Source: Parascardovia denticolens DSM 10105 = JCM 12538 (GTDB taxonomy: Bacteria; Actinomycetota; Actinomycetes; Actinomycetales; Bifidobacteriaceae). From it: 64,000 nt of DNA. The DNA is taken from the NCBI RefSeq assembly GCF_001042675.1, contig NZ_AP012333.1, positions 434,001 to 498,000 on the forward strand. Reading direction: 5' to 3'. Made by a program: the position numbers and the translations under genes. This document shows positions 53,766 through 62,579 of the stretch, piece by piece (positions within the stretch are counted from its first letter, which is position 1; the number at the start of each line of letters is the position of its first letter). The notes below the pieces were generated by a model. That model saw only the letters and a program-made list of their open reading frames with translations, was not told the origin of the DNA and searched no databases.

Positions 53766-55454
53766 CTATTGTAGATGGTCTTCTTCGGATTTCTTCTGAG
53801 AGACGAAGGCCTCGGTGGCTATGTCGTCCGGATCATCGTCAATCTTGAAGGCCGCGGAATCGGACTCAGCCTGTGCTTCGTCCATTCTCCGGCGATAAGC
53901 CTCGAAGAGGGGGCCGGAAGGAGGATTGGAGGAGGAGGCGGGCTCGCGCGATTCCTCTCCGTTGGCCCCATCGGTCTCCTCTTTGACCTTCTGGAAGGCC
54001 AGGGTTTCCTCATCATCAGAGGCCCCCGCGCTATCAGGACGATTGGTGGAAGTGCGGTCGGATGAGATATTCTGGCCGCCTTGCCCTTCCCCCTGGTGGA
54101 GGGCGGAGTCCGGAGTGGAGACGAAATTGAAATCTTCGGCCTTGCCTGGGGTCGATGACCAGTTCACGACTTGGGTTTGCGGATCGGAATCATAATTTTC
54201 CGGGAGCTGATCCTCCGGGGTCTGGGGAGGAAGAGGGATCCGGGACCCAGCAGGGTTGGCCTGACCCCCATCCTGGTTCAGTCGGACCGACTTCGGCGGG
54301 TTGGCCACGGTTCGGGAGACGGTGCTGTCGTTGAGCCTGTTTTCTCCGGAACGCATTCCTTGGTCCGCGACGAAACGGGCATGGTCGCCGGGCTGGGCGT
54401 GGCGGACGCTTCTTTTGACGGGGCTCTTGCCCCCCTGCGTGGAATCTCCCAGCAGGTCGCCGACTGTCAAGGTGGTGGGATGGGCGGACTTGCCGACCCC
54501 CTCGGGGTTGATGGTGAAAATCTGATGAGCCAAAGACTCCACCTGCGATTTGAACCGCATGATCTTCTGGGTATCGGCCTTTTCCAGAGCGCGGATGAAA
54601 TCCCCCACCTGGGACATTTGCACCCACAGGCCGGCGCGGAGCATGATCATGTCATCCATCCGGTTGCCCATGATGCGGGCGTAAGCGGAGAGGGCGGCGT
54701 TGCGGCGGGATTGATCCAGCTTGGTGAAGATCCAAGCCAAATCCCGGGCCGGGTCGTTGATCTGCATGTTCTCCCAATGCCGGATGCCGGAAATGCCGGT
54801 GCTGGTGAAGATGATATCCCCATCATTGAAGCCGCCGTGCACCGGGGTCGCTCTGAAATTCCACAGGTTCTCGTGGGAGATGATGGAGGTCCAGTTATCC
54901 AGGATTTCCGGGGGGATATGCCCCGCAGCGCGAAGGTTGACGATCCACGTCTCCAGCTGATGGTGGATGGTCGCCGCCGGGAAGGCGGGGTAGTGTGCAT
55001 TGACCAAGAACTTGCCCCGCAGACGGTGGATGGCGCCGATGGACGTTCCGGTCGCGGCGCATTGAGTCTCTGTCAAACGCGACAGGGGAAAGGCATCGCC
55101 GGGGATATGAGGCATGATCAGCACGGCCGTCTGGCCGGTGGGGCCGTCTTCCTGGTCTCCTGGGGTGAAATTCTCCAGATGATCCATACGAAAACCAAGC
55201 ACGGAAGGCTCATGGGTATGGTCCAAAACGTAAGCCGCGCGGGCGCGATCCTTCAGGCGTTTCTTCCCCTCGTCGCTTGAGGAGACGCTGACGTCGTATT
55301 CTTCGCCGGTCACGTCGGTGATGATCGCCGTCGTGATGTCTTCCAAGTCACCGCTTTCGGCGAACTGCTCGGACCTCCTGGTGGTGGCTACCGTCAGGGC
55401 GGGCATGGCAGCGGAGGCGAGGGCTGCGATTTCAAAGCTGGAACGTTGACTCAC
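53766..55454 (-). CDS. Aminoglycoside phosphotransferase-like protein with degenerate active site
   Basis: The 562-residue protein has an APH/macrolide-kinase-like domain in its first ~330 residues (VHGGFNDGDIIF at 205-216 and GIRHWENMQINDPARDLAW at 223-241). A polar, disordered C-terminal ~230 residues rich in Ser, Gln, Pro and Asp follow. The Brenner motif HGDxxxxN reads HGGFNDGD, and the metal-binding DWE/DFE Asp is His226. It may therefore be a pseudokinase or a divergent small-molecule kinase. Relatives sit next to UvrD-family helicase genes in actinobacteria, as here (recalled). Confidence 0.7.
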   Translation of the reverse strand: MSQRSSFEIAALASAAMPALTVATTRRSEQFAESGDLEDITTAIITDVTGEEYDVSVSSSDEGKKRLKDRARAAYVLDHTHEPSVLGFRMDHLENFTPGDQEDGPTGQTAVLIMPHIPGDAFPLSRLTETQCAATGTSIGAIHRLRGKFLVNAHYPAFPAATIHHQLETWIVNLRAAGHIPPEILDNWTSIISHENLWNFRATPVHGGFNDGDIIFTSTGISGIRHWENMQINDPARDLAWIFTKLDQSRRNAALSAYARIMGNRMDDMIMLRAGLWVQMSQVGDFIRALEKADTQKIMRFKSQVESLAHQIFTINPEGVGKSAHPTTLTVGDLLGDSTQGGKSPVKRSVRHAQPGDHARFVADQGMRSGENRLNDSTVSRTVANPPKSVRLNQDGGQANPAGSRIPLPPQTPEDQLPENYDSDPQTQVVNWSSTPGKAEDFNFVSTPDSALHQGEGQGGQNISSDRTSTNRPDSAGASDDEETLAFQKVKEETDGANGEESREPASSSNPPSGPLFEAYRRRMDEAQAESDSAAFKIDDDPDDIATEAFVSQKKSEEDHLQ

Positions 55455-55522
55455 TCTTTTACCTTAATACATGGGGACTACGGTTTCATGCGGAAATCGG
55501 GTGGGGGATGTCCTCCACATTT

Positions 55523-55576
55523 CCACCTTCAAAGGTGGTGGATAAGTTCCACGATTTCGTGGAAAGCTGTGGATAA
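55523..55576. promoter_or_regulatory. Hairpins with DnaA-box-like sites upstream of the helicase gene
   Basis: CCACCTT...AAGGTGG (55523-55538) and TTCCACGA...TCGTGGAA (55547-55564) are inverted repeats. TGTGGATAA (55568-55576) is a perfect DnaA box on the minus strand, and GGTGGATAA (55537-55545) matches 8 of 9. The region separates the divergent APH-like and UvrD-like genes, so it may be a promoter with DnaA-linked control. Confidence 0.5.
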
Positions 55577-55620
55577 CATACCCCATCGGATTCGGTCTGT
55601 GGCTTTGCCAGAATGGAAGC

Positions 55621-57096
55621 ATGAACGACATCTTATCCGGTTTGGATCCTTCCCAGCGCCAGGCGGCGATGGCGGTGGAAGGACCGGTGCGCATCATCGC
55701 CGGCGCCGGAGCTGGGAAGACCAGAACGATCATGCGCCGGATTGCTTATGCCTGCCGGTCGGGAGCCTGGCGGGAAGAGCGCGCCTTGGCGGTGACCTTT
55801 TCGGTCAAAGCCGCTGGAGAGATGCAGGAGCGCCTGCGGAAGTTGGGAATCCAAGGAGTGCAGGCGGCCACTTTCCATTCAGCCGCCCTTGGCCAGCTCC
55901 GCCAAGCGTGGGGAGACCTCAGCGACGCCCCCTTCCCCCAGGTGAGCGATAACCTCAGGGACTTGGTCATCCGCTCGATGGCCAAGGTCACCGGAGAAAG
56001 CGATTTCCAAGACATCGACATCTCTGACGTCCAGGCGGAGATTGACCGGATGAAAGTCGGCCTGATCCTTCCCGCCGAATACGGCAGACTTTGTCAGGAG
56101 ACCGGCCGCACCCCTCCCGCGGGTCTGGACCAGACGGCCATGAAGGCCGTGATGGACGCCTACGAGGAGGAGAAGGTCTTTCACGGGGTCATGGATTTCA
56201 ACGATATCCTCCTTCTCTTGTGCCATGTTCTGGAAAAGGAGCCGGATCAGGCCGCCCGCATCCGCAAGGGGATCGGGTGGCTGACGGTCGACGAATACCA
56301 GGATGTTTCCCCTCTGCAACACCGGCTGATGACTTTGTGGTTGGGAGAGAACCGCAATGTCTGCGTGGTCGGTGACGCCGCCCAAACCATCTATTCGTTC
56401 GCCGGAGCGACCAGTTACTACCTGAATCGTTTCGATTGGGAGTTCGCTCCCTTGACGGCGGATATCAGCCTGAACCGCGATTATCGGTCTACGCCGACCA
56501 TCGTCGCCCAGGCCAACGCGCTTTTGGAGAAATCCCCCTTGAGGGATGATTACCTTCATCTTGCCTCCGGTCGCGAGCCAGGAAGAAAAGTCCTGAAAAC
56601 GCGTTATTCCAGCGATGTCCATGAGGCTCGGGGGATAGCGGGAAAGATCAAGAGGTTGATGGCGTCCGGCGCGAAAGCAGGAGACATCGCTGTCCTCATG
56701 CGGATCAACAACCAAAGCCGCCTCCTTTCCTCCGTCTTCAAAGAGGAAGGCATCCCTTTCCGGGTGAGGCGGGACTCCGGCTGGGATAGCCAAACCAGCC
56801 ATGATTCCTTGTTGAACGCGGACGGAACCGTTGGGCAGGTGACCCTGTCGACCATTCACGCCTCTAAGGGCTTGGAATGGCCCTATGTCTTCATCATGGG
56901 ATGCAGCGACGGACTCATCCCTTACGCCACGAACATGACCGACCAAGGGTTGGAGGAAGAGAGGCGGTTGCTGTACGTGGGAGTCACGCGGGCGGAGGAT
57001 TTCCTGGAGATCTCCTACTCGCAAGGCATGAGAAAGGAGGGGGAACAGGATTCTTGGCAGACTCTGAAGCGGTATCCCAGTCGTTTTCTCCGCTAG
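55621..57096 (+). CDS. UvrD/Rep-family SF1 helicase, short form
   Basis: The 491-residue protein has helicase motif I GAGAGKTRT near residue 28, Ia LAVTFSVKAAGEMQERL, II WLTVDEYQDVSPLQ, III VVGDAAQTIYSF, IV region LNRDYRST, V TLSTIHASKGLEW and VI RRLLYVGVTRAE. It is much shorter than UvrD (about 700) and lacks the C-terminal extension, resembling the short actinobacterial UvrD2-like helicases. It likely acts in DNA repair. Its stop overlaps the convergent gene by 4 bp. Confidence 0.88.
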   Translation: MNDILSGLDPSQRQAAMAVEGPVRIIAGAGAGKTRTIMRRIAYACRSGAWREERALAVTFSVKAAGEMQERLRKLGIQGVQAATFHSAALGQLRQAWGDLSDAPFPQVSDNLRDLVIRSMAKVTGESDFQDIDISDVQAEIDRMKVGLILPAEYGRLCQETGRTPPAGLDQTAMKAVMDAYEEEKVFHGVMDFNDILLLLCHVLEKEPDQAARIRKGIGWLTVDEYQDVSPLQHRLMTLWLGENRNVCVVGDAAQTIYSFAGATSYYLNRFDWEFAPLTADISLNRDYRSTPTIVAQANALLEKSPLRDDYLHLASGREPGRKVLKTRYSSDVHEARGIAGKIKRLMASGAKAGDIAVLMRINNQSRLLSSVFKEEGIPFRVRRDSGWDSQTSHDSLLNADGTVGQVTLSTIHASKGLEWPYVFIMGCSDGLIPYATNMTDQGLEEERRLLYVGVTRAEDFLEISYSQGMRKEGEQDSWQTLKRYPSRFLR

Positions 57097-58940
57097 GCTT
57101 GAGGTTCGTGCGGTTGGTAAGGGTCCTCGGCTGATGGAGGGATGTTGCCGCCCTTCCCGTCATCCCCGCCTTCCCTTCCTTCTCCGTTTTCTTGTCTGTC
57201 TTCGTCCTTCATCTCGTCCGCATCATCCGAGGGTGATCCCTGTTCGGAGGCGAGGAGTTTGGCCAATTCCTCGTCCCAGTCGATGGGTTCTTCGGAATCA
57301 AGGGATTGGGAAAGATCGGATGAATCGTCGGGCTTAGCGTATCCATCGGCTATAACGGAATCCGTGGATTCGACGGAATCGGAGGTCTCTGCGGAACCGG
57401 CGGCATCGGAGGAAATCTCGTCCGATTCGTCCGGGTTGGCTTTCTGATCTGGCTGGGGAGAGGAAGACCCATCCTGGTTTTCCGGTTCGGTCGTTTCTCC
57501 ATCTTCGGCTTGGGCGAGCAGGTCTTGCAGATCTTGGTCGAATTCGGCGGAATCCTTGGACTGCTCTTGGCTGCGGGTCAAAGCGTCTTCGGCCATGATG
57601 GGGAGCAGGTCAGGGTGACTCCAGCGATGGTCGCGGGCATCCGAGCCTTCGGCCAAGGTTATCGTCTCCCAGAGCTCGGCCGCGTCGCGCATCTTCTTTG
57701 GACGCAGTTCCAAACCAAGCAGGATGTTAAAGGTCTCTTCGGTTGCTCCGCCCATGGCGCGCTCGCGGCGCTGCATCTCGCGCAGCTGCTCCAAGTGGGG
57801 GATATGGGCCATACCGGCCCGCCAGACGACGCAATCGACCCAACCTTCCACCAAGGCCAAAAGGGTCTCCAGGCTATGCAGGGCCTCTTGCTGCTCGGGG
57901 GTTTCGCTCATGCCCACCTTGCTCAGGTCGACCGCCCCGGACAGTGAATCCGGGTTCATCTCCTGGGCCTGACGGATCTGGTCTTCCATAGCATCCAAGT
58001 CGATGGTGATTCCACGGGCGTATTTGTCGATGAGGGTGTCGAATTGAGGCATCAACCAGGGGACGTTGCTGAAGAGACGGGCATGGGCTTCTTCAACCAA
58101 AGCCAGATATTCCAGGACTTCGGCCGATGGGACTTTGAGCTCGGTCGCATAGGAGTCCACGTTTTCGGGGATCAGGGCCCCGGCGGGGTTGTCCAATAAG
58201 GCGATGCCTTGGTCGAAGCCTCCCCGGATGCTATGGGCCATGTGTCCGGCCGCGCGCCCCAGCTGCATGGCGTAAGAGGTGTTGCCAAGAACGGTGATGA
58301 GCTTGGCTGGGTCTTTGAGGTTGTCCGGGAAGGAGATGGGAACCGGTCCGGCGAAAATCCCCGCGATTTCGCCCTGAATCTCGCCGCCGAACCGATCCGA
58401 GACGACCGCCGCCATGGCCGCATTCATGGCTTGCGCCACAGGGGCCGAGAAACGGGCCCACGTGGGGAGGGCCTTATCCACCCATTGGTCACGGGTGAGC
58501 ACGTCGACCGTGCCGGTTGGCGGATTGAAGTCGGTCACGGCATCCAGCCAGAGATTGGCCTGGGAGACGGCCGAGCGGACCCGGGCTCCTTGTACTGCTG
58601 AGGTTTCTCGGATCGTTTCGCCTTGAACGGCCATATCATGCCCGATCGAGGCGGCCATCTTCACGTTGATCGGCCCTTGGGACAGGACGTCGTCAAGGCC
58701 TTCTGCCGAGCCCAGATTGCTCTTGTTGAAGGCTTCCATGAGGGTATGGACTTCGGAAGGGTCGGGCAGGCCGCCTGGCGCGTTGAGCATCTGATCGCGC
58801 ACTTCGCTGGGCAGCTGTGAGAGCTGCTGCCAGGCCATCTCGCCTTGGTAGGGGCCGAAGGAGTCGATCAGCCACTTATGGAGTTCGTCTTCAGACATGG
58901 GAACCATCCTTTGCGCCATCAAGCGTTGTACTTCAGGCAT
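57093..58940 (-). CDS. DUF2342 zincin-like protein
   Basis: The 615-residue protein has MAQRMVPMSEDELHKWL near its start, then LGRAAGHMAHSIRGGFDQG and ALVEEAHARLFSNVPWLMP, features of the actinobacterial DUF2342 (predicted zinc-dependent metalloprotease-like) family. The last ~190 residues are acidic and low-complexity, rich in Ser, Asp and Glu. ATG 58940 is chosen because a TATAAT box (58963-58968) overlaps the earlier ATG 58964. Catalytic function is not proven for the family. Confidence 0.72.
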   Translation of the reverse strand: MPEVQRLMAQRMVPMSEDELHKWLIDSFGPYQGEMAWQQLSQLPSEVRDQMLNAPGGLPDPSEVHTLMEAFNKSNLGSAEGLDDVLSQGPINVKMAASIGHDMAVQGETIRETSAVQGARVRSAVSQANLWLDAVTDFNPPTGTVDVLTRDQWVDKALPTWARFSAPVAQAMNAAMAAVVSDRFGGEIQGEIAGIFAGPVPISFPDNLKDPAKLITVLGNTSYAMQLGRAAGHMAHSIRGGFDQGIALLDNPAGALIPENVDSYATELKVPSAEVLEYLALVEEAHARLFSNVPWLMPQFDTLIDKYARGITIDLDAMEDQIRQAQEMNPDSLSGAVDLSKVGMSETPEQQEALHSLETLLALVEGWVDCVVWRAGMAHIPHLEQLREMQRRERAMGGATEETFNILLGLELRPKKMRDAAELWETITLAEGSDARDHRWSHPDLLPIMAEDALTRSQEQSKDSAEFDQDLQDLLAQAEDGETTEPENQDGSSSPQPDQKANPDESDEISSDAAGSAETSDSVESTDSVIADGYAKPDDSSDLSQSLDSEEPIDWDEELAKLLASEQGSPSDDADEMKDEDRQENGEGREGGDDGKGGNIPPSAEDPYQPHEPQA

Positions 58941-58962
58941 TGAATAAGCGTCCGTTTCCATC

Positions 58963-58968
58963 ATTATA
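58963..58968 (-). promoter_or_regulatory. -10 box of the DUF2342 gene
   Basis: TATAAT on the minus strand, with TTGGAC about 19 bp upstream. It would give a leader of roughly 15 bases before ATG 58940. Confidence 0.5.
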
Positions 58969-59153
58969 GCCGAAGAGAACAACGAAAGTCCAAAACTTGA
59001 GCCGAGAGATATCAACTTTTTACAAATTTCGCTGAACGAGTATCCTGTATCCAAGAATCAGAGAGCTCAGACCGATGCGACAGAGATAGATAGAGGGCGG
59101 GTCGAAGCCGGTGGATTCTCTCTCGTTCCCTTGCCATCACTAAACTGAAGTCC

Positions 59154-59978
59154 ATGACGACGAAATCCCCGAAACCTCGTGCACGCCGAGCCCGCTTCAT
59201 CGGCTGGCTCACCATCATCCTGGCCCTGGCCCTTCTTTTCGCGCCCCAAGCCGCTTACACGGTGGAGATGCCTGGACCCACCGGAGACGTCTTAGGCGCG
59301 GTCTCCTCGAAGGCGAAGGCTCCGAAGATGATCGAGGTATCGGGGGCGAAATCCTTCAAAGACCCGGGCAAACTCCTGCTGACGACGGTCAGCGCCTTCG
59401 GGGTCCCGGGGTATCCGGCGACCAACGCCCAGGTGTTGTGGGCCTGGTTCCAAAAAGATACGATCGTGGTTCCGCAGGAACTGGAATATCCGGTCAATCA
59501 GACGGCTGACGATTACAAGCAGGAGACGAACAAGCAGATGTCCGGAGCCCAAGAGGCGGCGCAGACCCAGGCCCTGGCCTTCCTGAAGAGGCGGGGGATC
59601 GCGGTCGACCGGGCGAAGGTCTCCATGCATGTGGATGACATCGGCGGCCCCTCGGCTGGGATGATGTATACGCTCGGGACCATAGACAAATTCACGTCCG
59701 TCAACGAGACCGGAGGCAAGGTGATCGCCGGAACCGGGACCATGGAGAAGAATGGGAAGATCGGGCCGATTGGCGGCATCCGTCTGAAGATGGTGGGGGC
59801 CATGCGCGACGGGGCCCGCTGGTTCATCGCTCCGACAAGCAATTGCAACGAAGTCACCGGCCATATACCGTCTGGTCTCCACGTGGTGGCCGTTTCCAAC
59901 CTGGATCAGGCTTATGACGCTTTGGTCGCCATCGGCCAGGGGAAGACGGACGGGCTGAAATCCTGCCCTGTCAGCTGA
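59154..59978 (+). CDS. Lon-like membrane-anchored serine protease (YlbL family) lacking PDZ
   Basis: The 274-residue protein has an N-terminal membrane anchor (about 16-36). Its C-terminal Lon S16 protease domain has the catalytic Ser167 in DIGGPSAGM and Lys212 in GGIRLKMVGA. YlbL-type proteins usually carry a PDZ domain between the anchor-proximal part and the protease; here the helix QEAAQTQALAFLKRRG runs straight into the protease, so PDZ appears lost. It probably degrades misfolded membrane or exported proteins outside the membrane. Confidence 0.83.
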   Translation: MTTKSPKPRARRARFIGWLTIILALALLFAPQAAYTVEMPGPTGDVLGAVSSKAKAPKMIEVSGAKSFKDPGKLLLTTVSAFGVPGYPATNAQVLWAWFQKDTIVVPQELEYPVNQTADDYKQETNKQMSGAQEAAQTQALAFLKRRGIAVDRAKVSMHVDDIGGPSAGMMYTLGTIDKFTSVNETGGKVIAGTGTMEKNGKIGPIGGIRLKMVGAMRDGARWFIAPTSNCNEVTGHIPSGLHVVAVSNLDQAYDALVAIGQGKTDGLKSCPVS

Positions 59979-60097
59979 TTTTGACTTGCTGGCTTTCCCT
60001 CGGGCCGTCAGGGTCTCTTCTGGCCCCTTCGGCGCCTTTCAGGGTTGAAGAGAGGTCGGAGACGCCTATTTCCAATATTTCTGTTATGCTGAGGCAT

Positions 60098-60520
60098 GTG
60101 TCCAATACAGAAATGTCGGAAAATGCAGCGAAGGAATTAGGATTCCAGCCCGGGGACGTGGTCCAAGAGTGGCTGTGGGATGATGATGTCGATGATTCCA
60201 TCCGTCAGTCCATTGAGGGCTTGACCGGTGAGGACCTGGTCGACGAGGAGTACGACTCCAGCGTCGATGGCGTGGTCGTCTGGTGGCGCGATGGAGACGA
60301 TGAGGACGAGCTCTCCGACACCATCATGGATGCGGGCGCCTTGCTCGAAGGGGAAGGACCTTTCTGGGTGATCACCCCCAAGCCCGGCCGACAGGGGGCC
60401 GCCGGTCCTAATACCGTGCAGAACGCCTCTAAGAACGCTGGCATGAACGCCGCCACCCCCGTCACTTTGAGCGAGGATTGGAACGGGATTCAACTGCGGG
60501 CCTTCGGCCACGGCCACTGA
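60098..60520 (+). CDS. DUF3052 protein
   Basis: The ~140-residue protein has the DUF3052 pattern AAKELGFQPGDVVQEWLWDDDVDD (in part), DGVVVWWRDGDDEDEL and GPFWVITPKPGR. This small acidic actinobacterial family has no known function. The start is uncertain: GTG 60098 has GAGG five bases upstream, ATG 60113 is also possible, and the longer frame from 59981 is not supported. Confidence 0.78.
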   Translation: MSNTEMSENAAKELGFQPGDVVQEWLWDDDVDDSIRQSIEGLTGEDLVDEEYDSSVDGVVVWWRDGDDEDELSDTIMDAGALLEGEGPFWVITPKPGRQGAAGPNTVQNASKNAGMNAATPVTLSEDWNGIQLRAFGHGH

Positions 60521-60798
60521 GTTTCGTTTTCCTCCGGACATCCATTGATTTACCTTGCCATCGGTAAGGAAGCAGGCTTTCGCGCTGGTTTGTCATCATC
60601 AGAGAAATCGTTTGAGCGGCAGGGGAATCGTTTGAGCTGCGTCGCCGGCTATACGTCATTCATGACAATGCACTGATGGAATTCCACGGGGAATTGTCTG
60701 GGCGACACATCGGCAAAAGTTGGGCAAAGAGATGTTTCCTTGGATGTGTGATGGTCTGAAGGCCACTGTTTTCAAGGATTCTTCATCTGGAATCGAAG

Positions 60799-60872
60799 TG
60801 GGCGATGAGGGGCTCGAACCCCCGACATCCACCGTGTAAAGGTGGCGCTCTAGCCAACTGAGCTAATCGCCC
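60799..60872 (-). tRNA. tRNA-Val (anticodon UAC)
   Basis: Read on the minus strand, GGGCGAT pairs with ATCGCCC as the acceptor stem. The D arm has AGCTCAGTTGGCTAGAGC, the anticodon stem-loop is CCACC-TTTACAC-GGTGG with anticodon TAC, and the T arm is GGGGGTTCGAGCCCC. CCA is not encoded. All cloverleaf parts are present. Confidence 0.95.
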
Positions 60873-61152
60873 GATGTGAAGAAAGCTTACCTTAGCGCGC
60901 AGACGAAGGATCCCTGCAAATCCAGGTTCCCGCAGCGCGGTTCGTGCTAGTTCCGTGTATAAATCCCCGATTTTCCTTCCTGGTCTTTCCCTGATTTGTA
61001 GTCTGATTAGCAGACTGTCCGTCGCTTTCGGGCATGGACGCCGCCTTGGCGTCAAGACCCCTGCAGGGGCGTGGTTACGCTAGGCGATGCCCAACGGCGG
61101 CAAGAGGTCGGCAGATGCGACAAGGCCAAATCAGACTGGTCGGGAGGTTTCA

Positions 61153-62433
61153 ATGGCAGACAAGGCTTCGGATAAGGCGCAGGACCGCGGTGGGAAGCTC
61201 CCCTTGGCGAAGAAGAACGCCTGGGGCTACGATACCGAGCAGGTGGATGAGTTCCTTTCCCGCGCCCATCAGCTTTATGAGGCTCCTCAACCCCAACTCA
61301 AGCAGGAGGACATCCAGAACGTCCTTTTCACCTTGGTTCGAGGCGGTTACGACATCGACGCCGTCGACCGCGCCTTGCTCCGGTTGGAACAGGCCGCTGT
61401 GGACAAGCAGACCTCCTACCAGATCGCCAACCAAGGCCGCGTCGCCTGGCGCACCGAGACCGTGCAGCTCGCCCAAACCCTCATGCCCCGCGCCTTGGCG
61501 GACGATGGGGAGCGCTTCGCCGACGGTCAGGGGAAGGAGCCTTCTTACGATCGCAAGCAGGTCGATAGTTTCGTGGTCAACGTCATGACCAGGATCTGCG
61601 ACGAATTGGGCATTCCCTACCGGAAAGCGGTCTCTTCCAGCAATTTCGATTCCGATGAGGACTTCGTCCCCCGCTACATCTCCACCGTGCTTTTCACGCA
61701 GCGCAAGGGGGACAAAGGCTATGACGAAGGCCAGGTGGACCTTTACCTGAACCGCGTCTCCCAGGTGGTCTCCCGGATCGTCTCTTTCAGCCGTCTGGAA
61801 GGGGTACCGGTCAAATCCACCATGGAGGGCGGGCAGAAATCCGACCGGCTTGGCGGATCGGCACAGGAGCAGGCTGATTATCAGGCGGTCGCTTCCATGG
61901 AGGAATCCCTTTTCCCGCAGAACCAGGCCTCGTCCCCGGCGCAAGGGTCTCAGCGGCCTCACGAGCAGCAGGAACAGCAAGACGGTCAGGGGCAGAAGGG
62001 GAGTAGCCCAGTTGCCCCGGAACGGGTTCCTGTCACCCCGTCCAATAATTCCAACGATGAAGAGGAACCGGTCCGTCTGAGCCCCTATGAAGGCGCCATG
62101 CCGATTTCCTTCGCCCCGAGCGCCAGTCAGCGGGTCCCTGCGGGGGTGCAGGTTCCCCACGGAGGGGAGGGGGACTCCCAAGCCGCTCCGGCAGGCGAGG
62201 ACCCCTTCGCCCAGCTGGATCTTTCCGCCGAGCGAGAGGCGAATTATCAGATGCCTGATTTGGTCTTCCCCTCCACGCAAGACGCGGGAGAAGCGCAGGA
62301 GTCCGCGCGGCAGGAAGGGCAGGGTTCTTCTGGATTTCCTGGATCTTCTGATTCCCCTGATTCCGCCGACTCTCCTGATTCCTCCGCCGCTGGCGATTCC
62401 CAAGGCGACCAGGAGAATCAGCCCGGTCTGTGA
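61153..62433 (+). CDS. DivIVA-domain-like protein
   Basis: The 426-residue protein has two short DivIVA-type repeats (AWGYDTEQVDEFLSRAHQLY near residue 33, then GYDIDAVDRALLRLEQA). A further GYDEGQVDLYLNRVSQVV near residue 197 follows, then a long Gln/Pro/Ser-rich tail ending in SxDSxDS repeats. DivIVA-like proteins mark cell poles or septa. The start has GGGAGGT six bases upstream. Its partner in division is unknown. Confidence 0.78.
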   Translation: MADKASDKAQDRGGKLPLAKKNAWGYDTEQVDEFLSRAHQLYEAPQPQLKQEDIQNVLFTLVRGGYDIDAVDRALLRLEQAAVDKQTSYQIANQGRVAWRTETVQLAQTLMPRALADDGERFADGQGKEPSYDRKQVDSFVVNVMTRICDELGIPYRKAVSSSNFDSDEDFVPRYISTVLFTQRKGDKGYDEGQVDLYLNRVSQVVSRIVSFSRLEGVPVKSTMEGGQKSDRLGGSAQEQADYQAVASMEESLFPQNQASSPAQGSQRPHEQQEQQDGQGQKGSSPVAPERVPVTPSNNSNDEEEPVRLSPYEGAMPISFAPSASQRVPAGVQVPHGGEGDSQAAPAGEDPFAQLDLSAEREANYQMPDLVFPSTQDAGEAQESARQEGQGSSGFPGSSDSPDSADSPDSSAAGDSQGDQENQPGL

Positions 62434-62579
62434 GACAGGCTGGAGCTGCTTCTTCCCAGTGGTCTTCCCGCCCTCGCCGGATTCTTCTTTCCCGTCGGAT
62501 TCCCCGTGACGATTCATGTTCATCGAGCGGCGTTCTTGGGCCCAGGCCCATTAATCCCCGCTTTGGTTAAGATAAGAAC

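Noticed and set aside
55455-55620. Possible replication origin because of DnaA-box-like sites
   Set aside because: Only two boxes, no AT-rich unwinding region, and none of dnaA, dnaN, rpmH or gyrB nearby.
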